A DNA stretch of 64,000 nt, from positions 58,811,564 through 58,875,563 of the forward strand of contig OX235279.1 of assembly GCA_944472155.2 (NCBI GenBank). Reading direction: 5' to 3'. Positions 38,451 to 50,023 of the stretch are shown in pieces. This DNA is from Trichobilharzia szidati. Lineage: Eukaryota > Platyhelminthes > Trematoda > Strigeidida > Schistosomatidae. The notes under the pieces are model-generated. The model did no database searches, was not told the DNA's origin, and saw only the letters and a program-made list of their open reading frames with translations. The translations under genes and the position numbers were made by a program. Each line of letters begins with the position of its first letter. Position 1 is the first letter of the stretch.

Positions 38451-40905
38451 GGTAGGTAAAGGAGGTTGTTTCTTTCAGGTTCCTCCCATTTATGCTGATT
38501 GTTGTCAGTTGTTGTTGTTGCTGTTGATGGTGTTGCCCAGGAATTTTCATCACCTCTGTTTTATCTATGTTCACCTGAAGTCCTATCTTTGATGCTTCTT
38601 CTGCTAACTTGTTGCTTTTCGCTTGCATGTCTTCCAGTTTGTGGGAAATCAGACATATATCATCGGCGAAGTCCAGATCCTCCAAGTTTTTTGTGTGTGT
38701 CCATTTTATGCCTGTTTCCTCATTGCCCACTGTTTGTCGCATTATCCAGTCTACTGCAATCAAGAAAATCATTGGCGATAGTAGGCAGCCTTGTCTTACT
38801 CCTGTCCTCACTTCGAAGGGTTCCGTAAGTTTCCCATTGTGGATTACTTGGCATGCAGCATTGTCGTACAGTTGTTGGATGAGATGTATAATTGTCGGTG
38901 GCACCCCGTAGTAGCGAAGTAGTTTCCAAATCACCTCTCGATCGACGCTGTCAAAGGCCTTTTCAAAGTCGATGAAGTTGAGATAGAGAGGTGACTGCCA
39001 CTCCAAGCTTTGTTCAATGATGATCCGTAATGTGGCGATCTGATCAATGCATGACTTGTTTCTCCTGAATCCAGCCTGTTCCGGTCGAAGTTTTTCATCC
39101 AGGTTGGCATGTTTGATTCTCTCCAGGATGATGCGGCTTAGTATTTTGCTTGGGATGGACAGGAGCATAATTCCGCGCCAGTTCTTGCATTGACTTAAGT
39201 CTCCTTTCTTTGGTAGTTTGAATAAGTAGCCTTTCTTCCAATCGTCGGGTACTTTGCCTTCTTTCCACACCTTCTCCAGTAGTGGCGTCATCAAGTCCGC
39301 TGTTGTCTCTGGGTCCACTTTCAATGCCTCTGCTGGGATTCCATCTGGTCCTGCTGCTTTTCCAGTTTTCAGCATCTTGATTGCCTTCAGGACTTCTGTT
39401 CTCCTCGGGGGGTTGATGTTCACTGGTAATTCTGCTTCCGTTGTTGGTATTGTTGGGCGCGTTGTAGGTGGTGGTCGATTTAGTAGTCTTTTGAAGTGTT
39501 CAGCCCACTGTTTCCTTTGCTCCACTTCTTTGGTGATTGACTTTCCGTTGTCATCCTTCACTGGCTTAATTTGTGACGAATTTTTGCCTGAGAGGTACCT
39601 AGTTGTTTGGTAGAGTGTTGCGAGGTCTCCTTTGCCTGCTGCTTGTTCTGCTTCATTGGCCATGGCTTCATAATACTTTCTTTTGTCTTCTCTGGCACTC
39701 TTCTTTACTCCTTTGTTCAGTGTATTGTAGCTTGCATTCAAATCCTGTTTTTGTTGCTCGTCGGTGCACTGGAGAATCTTTTGTTTCACCATCCCTCTCT
39801 CTTCTATTATTTTCCAAGTGTCCGTAGTGAGCCACTGTTTGTCCTGTCTCTTCTTTCTGCCTAGAACTTCCATGCATGTTTGACTCCATACTGTCTTCAA
39901 GTTGTTCCAGTGCTTTTCGACGCTGACCTCTTCGCCGTTGTTGATTTGTGTCTCGGCTTTGTCTTTTATACTTGCAGTGAAGATATCCTTTGTGTCCTGG
40001 TCCTTCAGTTTTTGAGTGTTGAACTTGGCTTGTGGCCTATCTGCAGCTGCTGATTCTCTGAAAGCTTTTAATTTGATTTGGATTGTGCCTTGTACGAGAT
40101 AGTGGTCTGAGCCAATGTCTGCTCCTCTTCTTACTTTCGTGTCCAGCAGGCTGCGCCTCCACTTCCTTGAGATTGAGATGAAGTCGATTTGGTTTTTGGT
40201 TCGCCCATCTGGTGACACCCATGTAGCCTTGTGGATATCCTTGTGTTTGTATACGCTGCCACCAATCACTAGTTCATTAAAGGCGCAGAAGTCGGCGAAG
40301 AGTTCTCCATTTTCATTCATTTCTCCCAGAGCTTCTCTACCCATGATGAGTTCCCTTCCTGTGTTGTCTGATCCCAGTTTGGCGTTCATGTCTCCCATTA
40401 GTATTTTGATGTCACCAGCTGGAGTATTGTCCATTGTTGTCTGCAGTTGTCTGTAGAATTCTTCTTTCGTTTCGAGGTCTGCGTTGTTGGTCAGTGCATA
40501 GCATTTTATCATTGACACTTTCCTTCCTTTGGAGTTGAATCTGGCGGTTATTATCCTGGGCGAGATCGCCTCCCATTGCATCAGGGCCTTCGTTGCCGTT
40601 GGTGGCATCATGATAGCCACGCCCTCGGTGTGCGAGTGGTTATCTTCTGGGCGACCGGAGTAGATCACTGACTCACCCGTTGACAATTTGGTGAGTCCAT
40701 TCCCGTTCCATCTGCTTTCACATATTCCCAGTACTTGAATTTTGTATCTTTTCATTTCGTTTGCGATCTGGGCAGCTTTGCCAATCTCGTACATAGTACG
40801 GACATTCCATGTCCCCACAAAGACTTTTTCTTTTGTATCAAGGAGATACATCGTGCTGAAGTTTCTGTAGGAGGTTTGTTTACAGGGTGGGGTTGCTAGC
40901 CTCAC
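38422..40905 (-). CDS. RTE-type endonuclease-reverse transcriptase (827 codons, frameshifted at its C-terminus)
   Basis: The enzyme nicks genomic DNA and copies its own RNA at the nick. Residues 28-280 are an APE-type endonuclease: GTWNVRT (N34), ICESRWNG (E63), MGDMNAKLG (D172, N174), NQIDFI (D241) and GSDHYLV (D267-H268), so all expected catalytic residues are present. Residues about 515-790 are reverse transcriptase: GKAAGPDGIPAEALK, FIDFEKAFDSVDREV (first catalytic Asp 646), GVRQGCLLSP (702-711) and FADDI with catalytic Asp 748-749. A short Gln run follows (794-799). The frame ends with TAA at 38424 shortly after TYLGSIVSTTG, whereas the next frame continues the conserved region (GTDEDIKARIGKARQAF), so the stop is caused by a frameshift. 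I keep the annotated start, but the endonuclease fold begins at about residue 25; M19 is equally possible. Confidence 0.9.
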   Translation of the reverse strand: MRLATPPCKQTSYRNFSTMYLLDTKEKVFVGTWNVRTMYEIGKAAQIANEMKRYKIQVLGICESRWNGNGLTKLSTGESVIYSGRPEDNHSHTEGVAIMMPPTATKALMQWEAISPRIITARFNSKGRKVSMIKCYALTNNADLETKEEFYRQLQTTMDNTPAGDIKILMGDMNAKLGSDNTGRELIMGREALGEMNENGELFADFCAFNELVIGGSVYKHKDIHKATWVSPDGRTKNQIDFISISRKWRRSLLDTKVRRGADIGSDHYLVQGTIQIKLKAFRESAAADRPQAKFNTQKLKDQDTKDIFTASIKDKAETQINNGEEVSVEKHWNNLKTVWSQTCMEVLGRKKRQDKQWLTTDTWKIIEERGMVKQKILQCTDEQQKQDLNASYNTLNKGVKKSAREDKRKYYEAMANEAEQAAGKGDLATLYQTTRYLSGKNSSQIKPVKDDNGKSITKEVEQRKQWAEHFKRLLNRPPPTTRPTIPTTEAELPVNINPPRRTEVLKAIKMLKTGKAAGPDGIPAEALKVDPETTADLMTPLLEKVWKEGKVPDDWKKGYLFKLPKKGDLSQCKNWRGIMLLSIPSKILSRIILERIKHANLDEKLRPEQAGFRRNKSCIDQIATLRIIIEQSLEWQSPLYLNFIDFEKAFDSVDREVIWKLLRYYGVPPTIIHLIQQLYDNAACQVIHNGKLTEPFEVRTGVRQGCLLSPMIFLIAVDWIMRQTVGNEETGIKWTHTKNLEDLDFADDICLISHKLEDMQAKSNKLAEEASKIGLQVNIDKTEVMKIPGQHHQQQQQQLTTISINGRNLKETTSFTYLGSIVSTTG

Positions 40906-41397
40906 ACCTGAGAAGGCGGGGTTGTTACATCAATTTATAATTTAGAGAGAAGCGACCTTGTGGGTTGCTCCCCTTAAAAACCAGGAAAACAGAGAATAAA
41001 CAAGCAGAAAAACACCAGCACGGGAAAATAATTCACAACAAGAAGGGTAACAAGCGACAACTACAATAATAATATCACAGTCAATTACAGTTAACCAAAA
41101 TGATACCAAAATCATAGACTCACTGACTTGAGCCAACTTGAACATGTAAATCCATCAATATATATACAGTTATAGGTATTAGTTAGTGTTAATCAAGCAC
41201 AGAATGGCAATAGATAGTTATAGATGTTATTGATATACAATATTATATCCAAAGATTCAGTGTTTTAAAGTCAAATAATTGTAAAAGTTTTTCGCAACTT
41301 TTTGATAAGATATTCCACAAAAATCAGAGTTTTATGTAACTAGGCAAATGTAGCGCAGTTTTCGAAAAGCGCGCGTGTTTGTGTCCCAACAACATTC
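40906..41397 (-). promoter_or_regulatory. 5' leader of the RTE element, likely internal promoter region
   Basis: This is 492 bp between the 5' target-site duplication and the open frame. RTE leaders usually hold the internal pol II promoter; none can be pinpointed. Near the frame start, TTTACAGGGTGGGGTTGCTA and GCCTCACACC (40892 and upstream on +) are shared with the SINE bodies at 35.9 and 26.65 kb. A 67-codon frame (40942-41145) is hydrophobic with no recognised domain. Confidence 0.45.
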
Positions 41398-41409
41398 CTT
41401 ATGACAGAT
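41398..41409. repeat. target-site duplication of RTE element, 5' side
   Basis: CTTATGACAGAT, identical to 37821-37832. Confidence 0.75.
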
Positions 41410-42084
41410 AAACTATTTTATAGTTCATCCAGTTTCTTACATACAATGAGCCTGACCTAACTGCTAACCAGCCAGAGAAAAACCACATTAAGAAAGTTTT
41501 CTGTTACCGGTATGCACACTTGTTCAGTTGAAAAGTATTTGCTCATTTGCACCTATGTCTGTAATTAGTCAACAATTTGTCCAGTTATTCTTTCAGCGTT
41601 CATTTATTAGAATCACTGTCACATTGATATGATTTGGAGTGTATAAGTCCTATGTAGACTAAATTTTTCTAGTTAAACAGATGAGTAGCTCACATTCAAA
41701 CGAATAAAAATCCTGTTCCATGATTAGGTCATTCTCATCTTTCCAGTGAAAACCCCAGACTAGCATTTGTAACATACAGCTACTCAGTAACATGTTTCAT
41801 CAAAAATGTGTGTCAAATGTTTATTCTCACTTCACTAATTTTATATTTTTCAAATGCTATTATTCGCATGAGGCCAGTTATTAATGAAATAGCCAAAGTT
41901 AATACTGTGGATGAACATAATAAGTGATGATATATTTAAAAATCTTGTTTAGGAAAGTACATAACAGTTAAGTCAAACATTTGTTTCATTCAAGCTTTGC
42001 AATTTACAAAATAAGTGGAAAAAGAATAACTGTATACCTCAAAACTATCCAATTCTGTTTCATAAACTAGAAAGAAAAAAATAT

Positions 42085-42241
42085 AAGAGCTAGACTTGTA
42101 ACCGGAAGGTTCTGGGTTCGAACTCCAGTGGGTGCTTACTGCCGATGATTCCCGAACTAGGATGAAACAGCAGCTGTCCAATACTCCCTGGTTTTCAATG
42201 GTTCTCTAACTGTTATCAATCCGTGATCAACTCGTCAAAAC
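42085..42241 (+). mobile_element. tRNA-like/hammerhead unit of the inverted-end family (copy 6, single arm)
   Basis: AGAGCTAGACTTGTAACCGG, GTTCTGGGTTCGAACTCCAG (box B), then the hammerhead-like core and the end TTTTCAATGGTTCTCTAACT, ATCAATCCGTGATCAACTCG. It belongs to the ATCAATCC subfamily like 19.5 kb. The opposite arm is absent. Confidence 0.7.
42136..42186 (+). ncRNA. hammerhead-like ribozyme motif
   Basis: Stem I TTACTG, core CCGATGA, stem II TTCC/GGAT, GAAA, stem III CAGCAGCTG, TC and CAATACT. It shares the CCGATGA core change with the 19.5-kb copy; stem I pairs with one mismatch. Probably weak or inactive. Confidence 0.55.
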
Positions 42242-43823
42242 TACTGAAAGGAAATAAAGAACTAAAATTCACGTCTTATAGCCTTACTGAAGATTTCGAT
42301 TGAAGATAATGCTTTATGCAATACACACAATTCACATGCACACAACCACTTGTATACACCAGTATTGCGTTGTTTGAGACCCAGAGGGGCAACTGGTTAC
42401 CTAAACTATATACAAGATAAAATTTATATAAAATCAGGTTTTTGAGAAGACCAGAAAATATTCTATTTTTATTTGGTGAAAAATTAATCTCACAAACTTG
42501 ATCTGATTCTTACTTTGCATTGACTCTGAAAAAATCATGTTACTTTCTGTGTGCGATTCTTGCATTTGACAAAGATGTGAAATCACAGATCACCTTACTA
42601 AAACTGTTCAGCAACCAGCAAGATTACTGCTGGATACTTAAGCAACAAGAGACCTTCGGAGGCCGCCAACATTGAAAATATTAGCATTGCACAACCGTTG
42701 CTGCTGCTGTGTAGTGAGGAAAAATGTACTCAGATGTTTAAACTACTTCATAGAATTATGAAACCTTGATAAAATGTTCTCTAAACAAAAATCTGTGCTC
42801 TACGTGAATTCTGAATGGACAAATAGAATTGTTCACTTCAACTAACATTGCGTATATAATCCGAGTTCAGTGGATTGTTCATATATTATAACCTCATGTT
42901 ACGGATTATACGTATTGTATCCTAAGTATGCCTTCATAAATAAATAAATGCCTTCATAATTTGCTTTTAAATACAAATTACCATATAACATGCTGTTTGT
43001 TGCTATGCGTTATATGAAACAATATCTGATAACGTAATGATATCAACTGATTTCACAGGCATCTTCTTGTCTCTAAATTATCACTTTTCCGTTGCTAAAA
43101 AATGCTTTACCTGACGTCTTGATTTCCGTCGATTAAGGTGAATTCAAAACTATTAGTTTCAGTTCAAAATGAACAGTAGCGTTAAACACCAAAATGGCTT
43201 TTTTGGATGTATCATGATAAGTGTTATCGCTGTGTGTAAGTTTTAACTGAACTGATAACGAAGTCAGTATCTGACTTGCATATGTGCATACAACGACAGT
43301 CTCTAAGTGAATGTATGTTGCTTATTACACTGTTTAAACTCACTAACAAGATACCTGTTACTTAGTGACTCACACTCGAATACCATTTATCAAGCTTAAC
43401 TGTAAAGTTTCAAGATTAGTAAACCGCGCATCTCATCTTCATATTTAAGCAAATAAGCCGTCTCTTTCACTTGAGAATTACGCCAGAAATTGAAATTATC
43501 ATTCAACCAATGAGCTGGTGATTTTTTCGAAATAGTATCTATACACCTTTTTAAGAAAAAGATACTATTCCAGTTCAGAAACTTCATTTTGTACATATCT
43601 GTTTTCGTGTATCCCCTTTTTTCACCTTCAGTAACGTTTCCGAGCCTGGTTTTTTAAAAGTTATTCTCCTGGTGATACTATAAGCTCTCATAAAAATGGA
43701 ATACATTACCTCTATTACAAGTCTTTTTTTGAACTAGGAAACATGAATGATACAATTAATTGATATTTTTATAAATGTGAAACACTATGTTTGTTTAATA
43801 GAAAATAAGTACGTATAAGCTTT

Positions 43824-43825
<2 letters not shown>

Positions 43826-43862
<37 letters not shown>
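43826..43862. repeat. (TA)n microsatellite
   Basis: Uninterrupted TA dinucleotides. Confidence 0.95.
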
Positions 43863-43866
<4 letters not shown>

Positions 43867-45029
43867 TAAGGAAATAAGCGGAGCATAACTCTTAGGTTAT
43901 GTGGTTCATTCACAATTAGATGACCAGCTATTCACTAGCTTGTCTTACAATTATAAATATTTCTTTAAGATTTCACTAGACAGCATCACTAAGCTAATTA
44001 TCGCTTCTCTATGGGTTTTTAGACCCTGATGCGACCAAGTTATTCTTAGAGTTCTACAGGAATTGGACGATGAGAATGGCCCTATATTTAATTAATCACA
44101 TAATACCACTTACTAAGTATTAGGTGAAGATTTCAGCTTCCTTCTAAAATCTATATACTACTCTTTTAAACTCACAATTTAGCCAAAGTGTGATAGCTTA
44201 CAGTGGGCTGAGGGAATTCCTTTTGACTACACACATAATGTATAATATATTTAAGACACTTTACACTTTTTTCATCTAAGTGCCCTTTGGGTTATGAAAT
44301 ATTTAGTTCTTGATTAATTCTCCCTATTCAAACTCACCGCTGCTTTCTATCCATTTTACTAAAAGAAACAGAACCTGATAAAAAAAAATAGAAAAAAAAT
44401 ACAAAAATTCATTTGTGCTTAGGGAATAAATGTCTACAGATGGTAAAATAAAGTGTGACGAACGAATAATACCTGAGGAAAAAGCCTCATTATTGTTTTT
44501 TGCGTATATGCATAGTTTCCCTATAGCAGCAAACAAGTTTTATCTGTCTAACCTAATTAAAGTCTTATCAGTTGATTCAGTTTCATGCCTAAAACAATAT
44601 GAAACGGTAAATATGAATGCATAATTAGATTTACGAAGGGAGAACTTGTTAAAAGTATCGAGTTTAGTTTCATTTATATACTGTTCACTGAATAAGTACT
44701 TTATTCCCTATTTAAGAATGAAATGAAATCCATTACTTTGTGTGTTTTATACCTGTCCATTGGATAGTTAGTTGGTCAATATTCCCTATGTAGAAGTTAT
44801 AATAATCTGATTCTACCTACAAGACTTCAATAAGAAATGCTTTTCTCCCTAACCTGTTTATGGAATAACTTGTGGCCAAAATTATTGCCAAAAAACTTAT
44901 AATACAAGCAGGCTAGTCAAGCTCTAATTTTTCCACTAATATATATATGTATATATATCAAAGGATTTATCTGCGCTTATAAGGCCTGGTCATTTTAAAA
45001 TCAAGTGAAGCTGAATACTATCTTTTCAT

Positions 45030-45242
45030 CCCTTGTTTTCTGAGTGTAACATAAGGCTTCAAGCTTTGAAATTTCAGTAACAGTGGTGTTGTTTATAGGC
45101 CTCAACCTCAACCTCCCCTGTCTTCCAGGCTTACCGTCCCCTACTAGACTACACGGGGACTAGGATCATTTCGGTTAGGAAGAGAACCCGGATATCCCCC
45201 GTGACTAGCAAGCATTCTGTCGCGGGAGCACCAACACAGAAC
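45030..45242 (-). mobile_element. tRNA-headed SINE, degenerate
   Basis: On - it starts TTCTGTGTTGGTGCTCCCGC, continues GATATCCGGGTTCTCTTCCT in the box B region, and ends TCAAAGCTTGAAGCCTTATG. The box motifs are eroded. Confidence 0.55.
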
Positions 45243-45254
45243 GTGAATTGTTAA

Positions 45255-45530
45255 CACTTAAGTATTTTCAAAAGAATGGTTACTGAACAAAGAATATTCC
45301 TTTTAATAACTTCTTCATCAGATTCTACAGTCATATATACACAATAGTGAATGAATTAGTGTCATTAACAACGTTTATGTTTAAATAACATCGAATCAGT
45401 TACAATATCAATAGATTACAGTTCAATAGCATCAACATAAAAATAAACTGAATGTCAGAAAAATTAGGGAAGCTAATAATACAAATTCATGAATTTATAG
45501 TCTCTACTGAAAGCCAGAGCAGTAGTAGTA
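45255..45530 (-). mobile_element. Penelope-like terminal repeat with stub of the coding end
   Basis: On + it reads TGGTTACTGAACAAAGAATA, TTCCTTTTAATAACTTCTTC, ATCAGATTCTACAGTCATAT, then CTGAATGTCAGAAAAATTAG and GAATTTATAGTCTCTACTGA. The whole is collinear with 32105-32370 and with both arms at 52.8-53.7 kb. Beyond 45530 the element breaks off before the GIY-YIG domain. Confidence 0.65.
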
Positions 45531-48509
45531 TTTTGTGCTTATTGTATACTGCTTTACCGAAGCTTTACGGTGAACGATGCCGCTTTGTTGCAACTGACTG
45601 AAGAAGAAATTCTTCCCAGCTAATTTTCCATCCAAGGTCCTACATGATATCGCTGTAACCTGAAGAGTATCAGACTTCCTCTACTGTTTTACAATTATTA
45701 CCATGTTATTGTAAGAAACTGTCGGTCACTTTTGCTTGGTTTGTAGCCTATATCTGAGGTCAACGATCATCTGGAGGTAATTTTCCTAATGTAAGCTTCT
45801 CATAGTGAACTTATTTACATTATATTGAACCTGATAGTTGTAACTTATAAGTGTAAAAAGTATCCTATAGTTTGTTTTCCCGAATACAACAAAAAAATTG
45901 ATTTCATTTAATACGTATATATGTGTATATGTATCTTTCTAATACAAAAAATATGAAGCAGGATCTTAAAACTGAAATCAGATATTATATTTCTTAATAC
46001 GAGCTACATTTTACTGATAAGGAATCTTTCAAAAGACTATCCAATTTGTCCATACTAAGCATTGTCTTCTGATTTTAAAGTTAGTGGCGCGAGATACCCG
46101 TTATTTTAAGCATTTTGACGCTTTCTTTCTTCACTCAACATTTTTACTTATTACTGTTATTGTAGACATCATCTATGCTTCGTTGAAAAAATTAAGCTTC
46201 TAGGTTTTCCACTAATTAAGTAACTTGTTTTTGTTACTTTGACTGTTTTGCATTATCTTATGAGGTTTTGTTGTAATGTATTCACTTGTTTTCATATTGA
46301 TCATTCCGTTCATTATCTAGGGATAACAGTAGTTTCTGTGTTTAAGACATACCTGATTCGCCGATCTAATGTACATCTTCAGTTCTCTGTGAGCATTGAT
46401 ATGAAAAAGGATACACCGAGTGACTTGATTTTGTTTATTGATGCAAAAGCGATGTTACCCTTAATGACAGATCAATTTTGCAGTAATAATTACACCGAAA
46501 GTTCATTATTCTTCAGAGTTCCAAAATGATAGTCAAAGTGTTCATTCAATGAGCTTAATGTGATGTGAAGATAGTTTATTCTCTAACGGGTTTGTGTAAG
46601 ACTCCTTGAAGCACATACTGTTACTGACACTAGTTTAGTTAAGGATAACAAGAAAACTGCACAAATACTGACTTATCACTGAAATTAAACTGATGGATAT
46701 TTTGAGTATATAGAGTGACAGTGTGATCGGTAATTAAATGTTACTGAATAATCTGTTTCTGAAATAATTGCATATCTTTGCAACCTAGATAATGGGTGTT
46801 TGAATCAATACGTCCGATGAGTTTGCTGATAATTTCTCAACTTCTTGTTAAAATGCTCAGAATGTGATTATTACTGCGTTTTGGAAGGGTCTAATATTAA
46901 CCAATTCAAGCGAATGAAGACTTTTATCTAGGTAGACACATATACCTTCAAACATTATTGACAAGTGTAAACAAAATGAACATGCTTGAAGATACAAAAG
47001 ACTACAATTAATTAATCTTAGTTAGATGCTAAGGCTATCCTCTATAGCTGGTTGATAGGGACCAAAAATTTAGCGAATATATGCATACACAGTTATAATT
47101 TCTTTTCATGACACCAATGGTACACATATAGTCAATCATGATAAGCTGATACAGCTTATTGTTCATAATCTCAATATGTGTACGAAAGATTGCTTTCCAT
47201 ATGGACATGAAAAGAAAATATATACTGGTGCATGATTTCTGAACCCCAACAAACAGCGTCTAGTGGTTAGCTGTTTCTTTTTGTTATTGCTAAAATTAGC
47301 TGAACAGCACAACAAAGAATGACAACACCGTTAGTAATACAACAAATATTTATAAAATGTACAAGAAAATGATGAAATCCACTCAGTTTTCGGTGATCGC
47401 TTTTTGGTAGGAACTATTCACTAATTATTTGTCGACTTAATTTGACTCTTAGTCTACAACTACCGAATGGGTCAGAAGTCAGAACACAGTAACTGCTATT
47501 AAAAGAGTAGCGAGCTGAAAAAAAATGCTCACTCAGCTTGTTCAGTTTAAATTTTGAGGATATATGTTCACTTTGTTTCTCATATTCAAATGAAATCATT
47601 TGTTCATGAAATTTGTGTCTTGTTTTAAGATTTCACTGAAATATTATAAATTCCTACCAAAAACGCTTCAGATAGAGTACTAAATAACAGAGTTCAACAT
47701 ACTGACTCATTTAAAGTTAACGTTGGCCGAAAAAATGAAAATTATTCCACATAGTGTTCTAACTTTTATTTGTTGGTCTTTTGGTTCAATCTTCCCAGGA
47801 AGAGTTGGAGCTTGTTTGTGTATATTCACGAGTTTTTTGCTCTTTTAAATCGATGCACAGCTTATAATTATCATAAATATCTATATATTTTGTTATTTGT
47901 ATTCACTTTTGCATAAAATAACGCTAAAATTAAGAAAAAAACTACTAGCCAGAAAAATATTTTCTTTCCACTTATAATGTAACAATCTTGATCTGATGTT
48001 TTAGACTCAAAACCAGTGATTTAAATACTGCCTAAAGGCACTGTTCATTCTCTCCTGTAGATTTTACTTATTGCTACTTGAGTGTATGAATTTAAAAATA
48101 CAATAAATAATTGGCAGTGTACAGGTGATGGAGGTGAAAATTATTCGCAATACACTCTAACAACTTAATATTATTTATTCTTCACTGAATTGCTTTTATC
48201 AATAGTGTTCATGAAATACTTAACTTTAAGTTGGCATATCTTTCAAAATTACTAAATAAATCTACACTGAAAGTCGGATTTCCCTAGAAGTCGTTCACTT
48301 TAGCAGACAATAATTTCACTCTCTATTGAAATTGGTAATTTAAATTTCTATTTGATTGTTGGTTTGACTGAACCAGTATGTTCAATTCTTATTGATAAAT
48401 CAGCTCCGCGTACAGGCGCTTCGACTATTTCTTAAAGCTATTTGTTTGATCAATCATCAGTAAATTAAAAATAATAATTTTTAAGCAAATAACAACTGTT
48501 ACTCTTTGT

Positions 48510-48675
48510 TTTCTCTCAATGGCTTAGTGGATAAGCGTGGGTTCGAGTCTCAGTCGGATAGCACCAGTCACTAGGATTGCTGGTACATCCAACTGATAGG
48601 ACAGAAACAGAACTACCACCTACCTGATAAAAGTTTCAAGATTAATACCTGGGGGTGAAACAACCAGTGTACAAC
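48510..48675 (+). mobile_element. tRNA-headed SINE with intact box A and box B
   Basis: TGGCTTAGTGG (48520-48530) is a perfect pol III box A, and GGGTTCGAGTCTC follows as box B at unusually short spacing. The body CGGATAGCACCAGTCACTAG and TGGTACATCCAACTGATAGG follows. It does not fold as a full tRNA, so it is a SINE head rather than a tRNA gene. The body differs from the other SINEs, so it may be a separate family. Confidence 0.6.
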
Positions 48676-49594
48676 ATATATGAATTTCAATTCCGTTACT
48701 GTCATTTTACTAGTTATATAGTAAAGTGTCATGAATATAAGATGAACATCATCTTATTTGACAATGTAGCTGCAAAAGTACAACACTTAATTTCAATTAA
48801 ATCTGAAAAGAATGACAAGATAGTTAAACATCATAAAGCTTGTCTAATTTTGGTATGATAGTGGACATTTTTGGAGCTCAGTTTATTCGCTTTGTTTTAG
48901 GAGATCAACTGGCAACAAAATGCTTAGAATATTTTTATATTGAAACATTTCCAAAAATACAGTCAAATTATGAATAGTTTTAATGATTATAGATATTTAT
49001 AATTAAGTATCAAATTTTGGGAACAGACACTGTCAGAAGAAATGGGGACGAACTTACCTCATACTTTGAATGTTGAGACTTTCGATAGTAAACGCAACAA
49101 ACCAACTTATTTTTATGAATTCTCATTTTCTGACAATAAATAGGGAGGTAATTAGGATAGGAAAAATAATTTTACTTTGTATTGTCATATATATATATAT
49201 ATGAGTGGTTGAGATATCATTTAAAATTCTACAGTTTCATCTCCCTATATGTATACTGTAAGCAAGCCCATTTGAAAATTCTCTGAATGCTACAAGTGTA
49301 TCCTGAAAATCCGTTATGCTTAAGCACAAGGTTTGGTTTTGCAAACATAGCATTTACAATTAGCGGTGGATAATGTTACCGAATAAGTCTTTTCTTTGAG
49401 CGATCTCCTTCATAACTATTTGTGCTAAAAGCGAAATACAACAAACGTGTCAAGTAGCACTTTCTCTTTTTGACTGTGTTTCATATTGCACAGTACAATG
49501 AATGACTGTATCATGGTAATCCATGCAGGATGAACATAATTATTCAACAAGAATTATTTTCTTTTAAAAATAGTGATATTTCTATTGTTCACAG

Positions 49595-49699
49595 AATGCG
49601 AGTTTCCCTGAGAACAACTCTGCATATATTCCAGGCATTTCGAATCCGGGTACGACACCAAAGAATGATTTCAATCTCCTGAATTTTGGATTCAGATAA
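49595..49699 (+). CDS. candidate terminal exon of unknown identity
   Basis: After the acceptor-like TTTCTATTGTTCACAG an open stretch of 34 codons reads NASFPENNSAYIPGISNPGT, TPKNDFNLLNFGFR, then TAA, with AATAAA ten bases later (49709-49714). The composition (Pro, Gly, Asn, Ser) and position of acceptor, stop and polyadenylation signal look like a 3'-terminal exon. No family is recognised and no upstream exon was found. Joined to the exon at 35205 the phase does not fit (2 against 0), so at least one unseen exon would be needed. A chance frame cannot be excluded. Confidence 0.25.
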   Translation, partial: NASFPENNSAYIPGISNPGTTPKNDFNLLNFGFR

Positions 49700-49987
49700 A
49701 AATCCATAAATAAACTGCCATCCAATTAATCTACTCTTTGCGAAAGTTTCGTTTTATTCTTATCTATATGTATTTAATATAAATTATGTTCAACGGTTGA
49801 GCAGAGTTACAGAGTCTCCAAATCCTCTTGTATTTAAAATATGCTGTGATTTTTATCTAGATTGTTGTTGAAAAACAATGCAAAACAATAACATAAAATG
49901 TATACATCAGTCTTATTTTTTTGACGTCTTTCAAACAGTTACTGATAGATAAATTGTCCCATTACAGTACCCCTTAAAATGTACCTT

Positions 49988-50019
<32 letters not shown>

Positions 50020-50023
50020 TATA
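49988..50023. repeat. (TA)n microsatellite, one interruption
   Basis: TA dinucleotides with a single G. Confidence 0.9.

Larger units (their letters stand above)
37833..41397 (-). mobile_element. near full-length RTE-clade non-LTR retrotransposon (about 3.56 kb)
   Basis: On - the element runs from about 41397, with a 5' leader of roughly 490 bp (TTGTTGGGACACAAACACGC near its start), then the EN-RT open frame (40905-38422), a frameshifted C-terminal region (38450 to about 37900) and a (AAT)n tail at 37833-37846. The 12-bp direct repeat CTTATGACAGAT at both sides marks a real insertion. Length, single EN-RT frame, short triplet tail and protein motifs fit the RTE clade; schistosomes carry several such families (SR2, SR3 and relatives), and I do not assign one. 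At least two frameshifts make it unlikely to be autonomous. It sits in antisense to the mind bomb gene. Confidence 0.85.

Noticed and set aside
38499..40456. Several + strand frames of 74-119 codons
   Set aside because: Antisense shadows of the RTE endonuclease-reverse transcriptase frame.
49595..49699. Direct splicing of this stretch to the mind bomb exon ending at 35356
   Set aside because: The phases do not match in the open frame; in the matching phase the peptide is short and unlike an ankyrin repeat.
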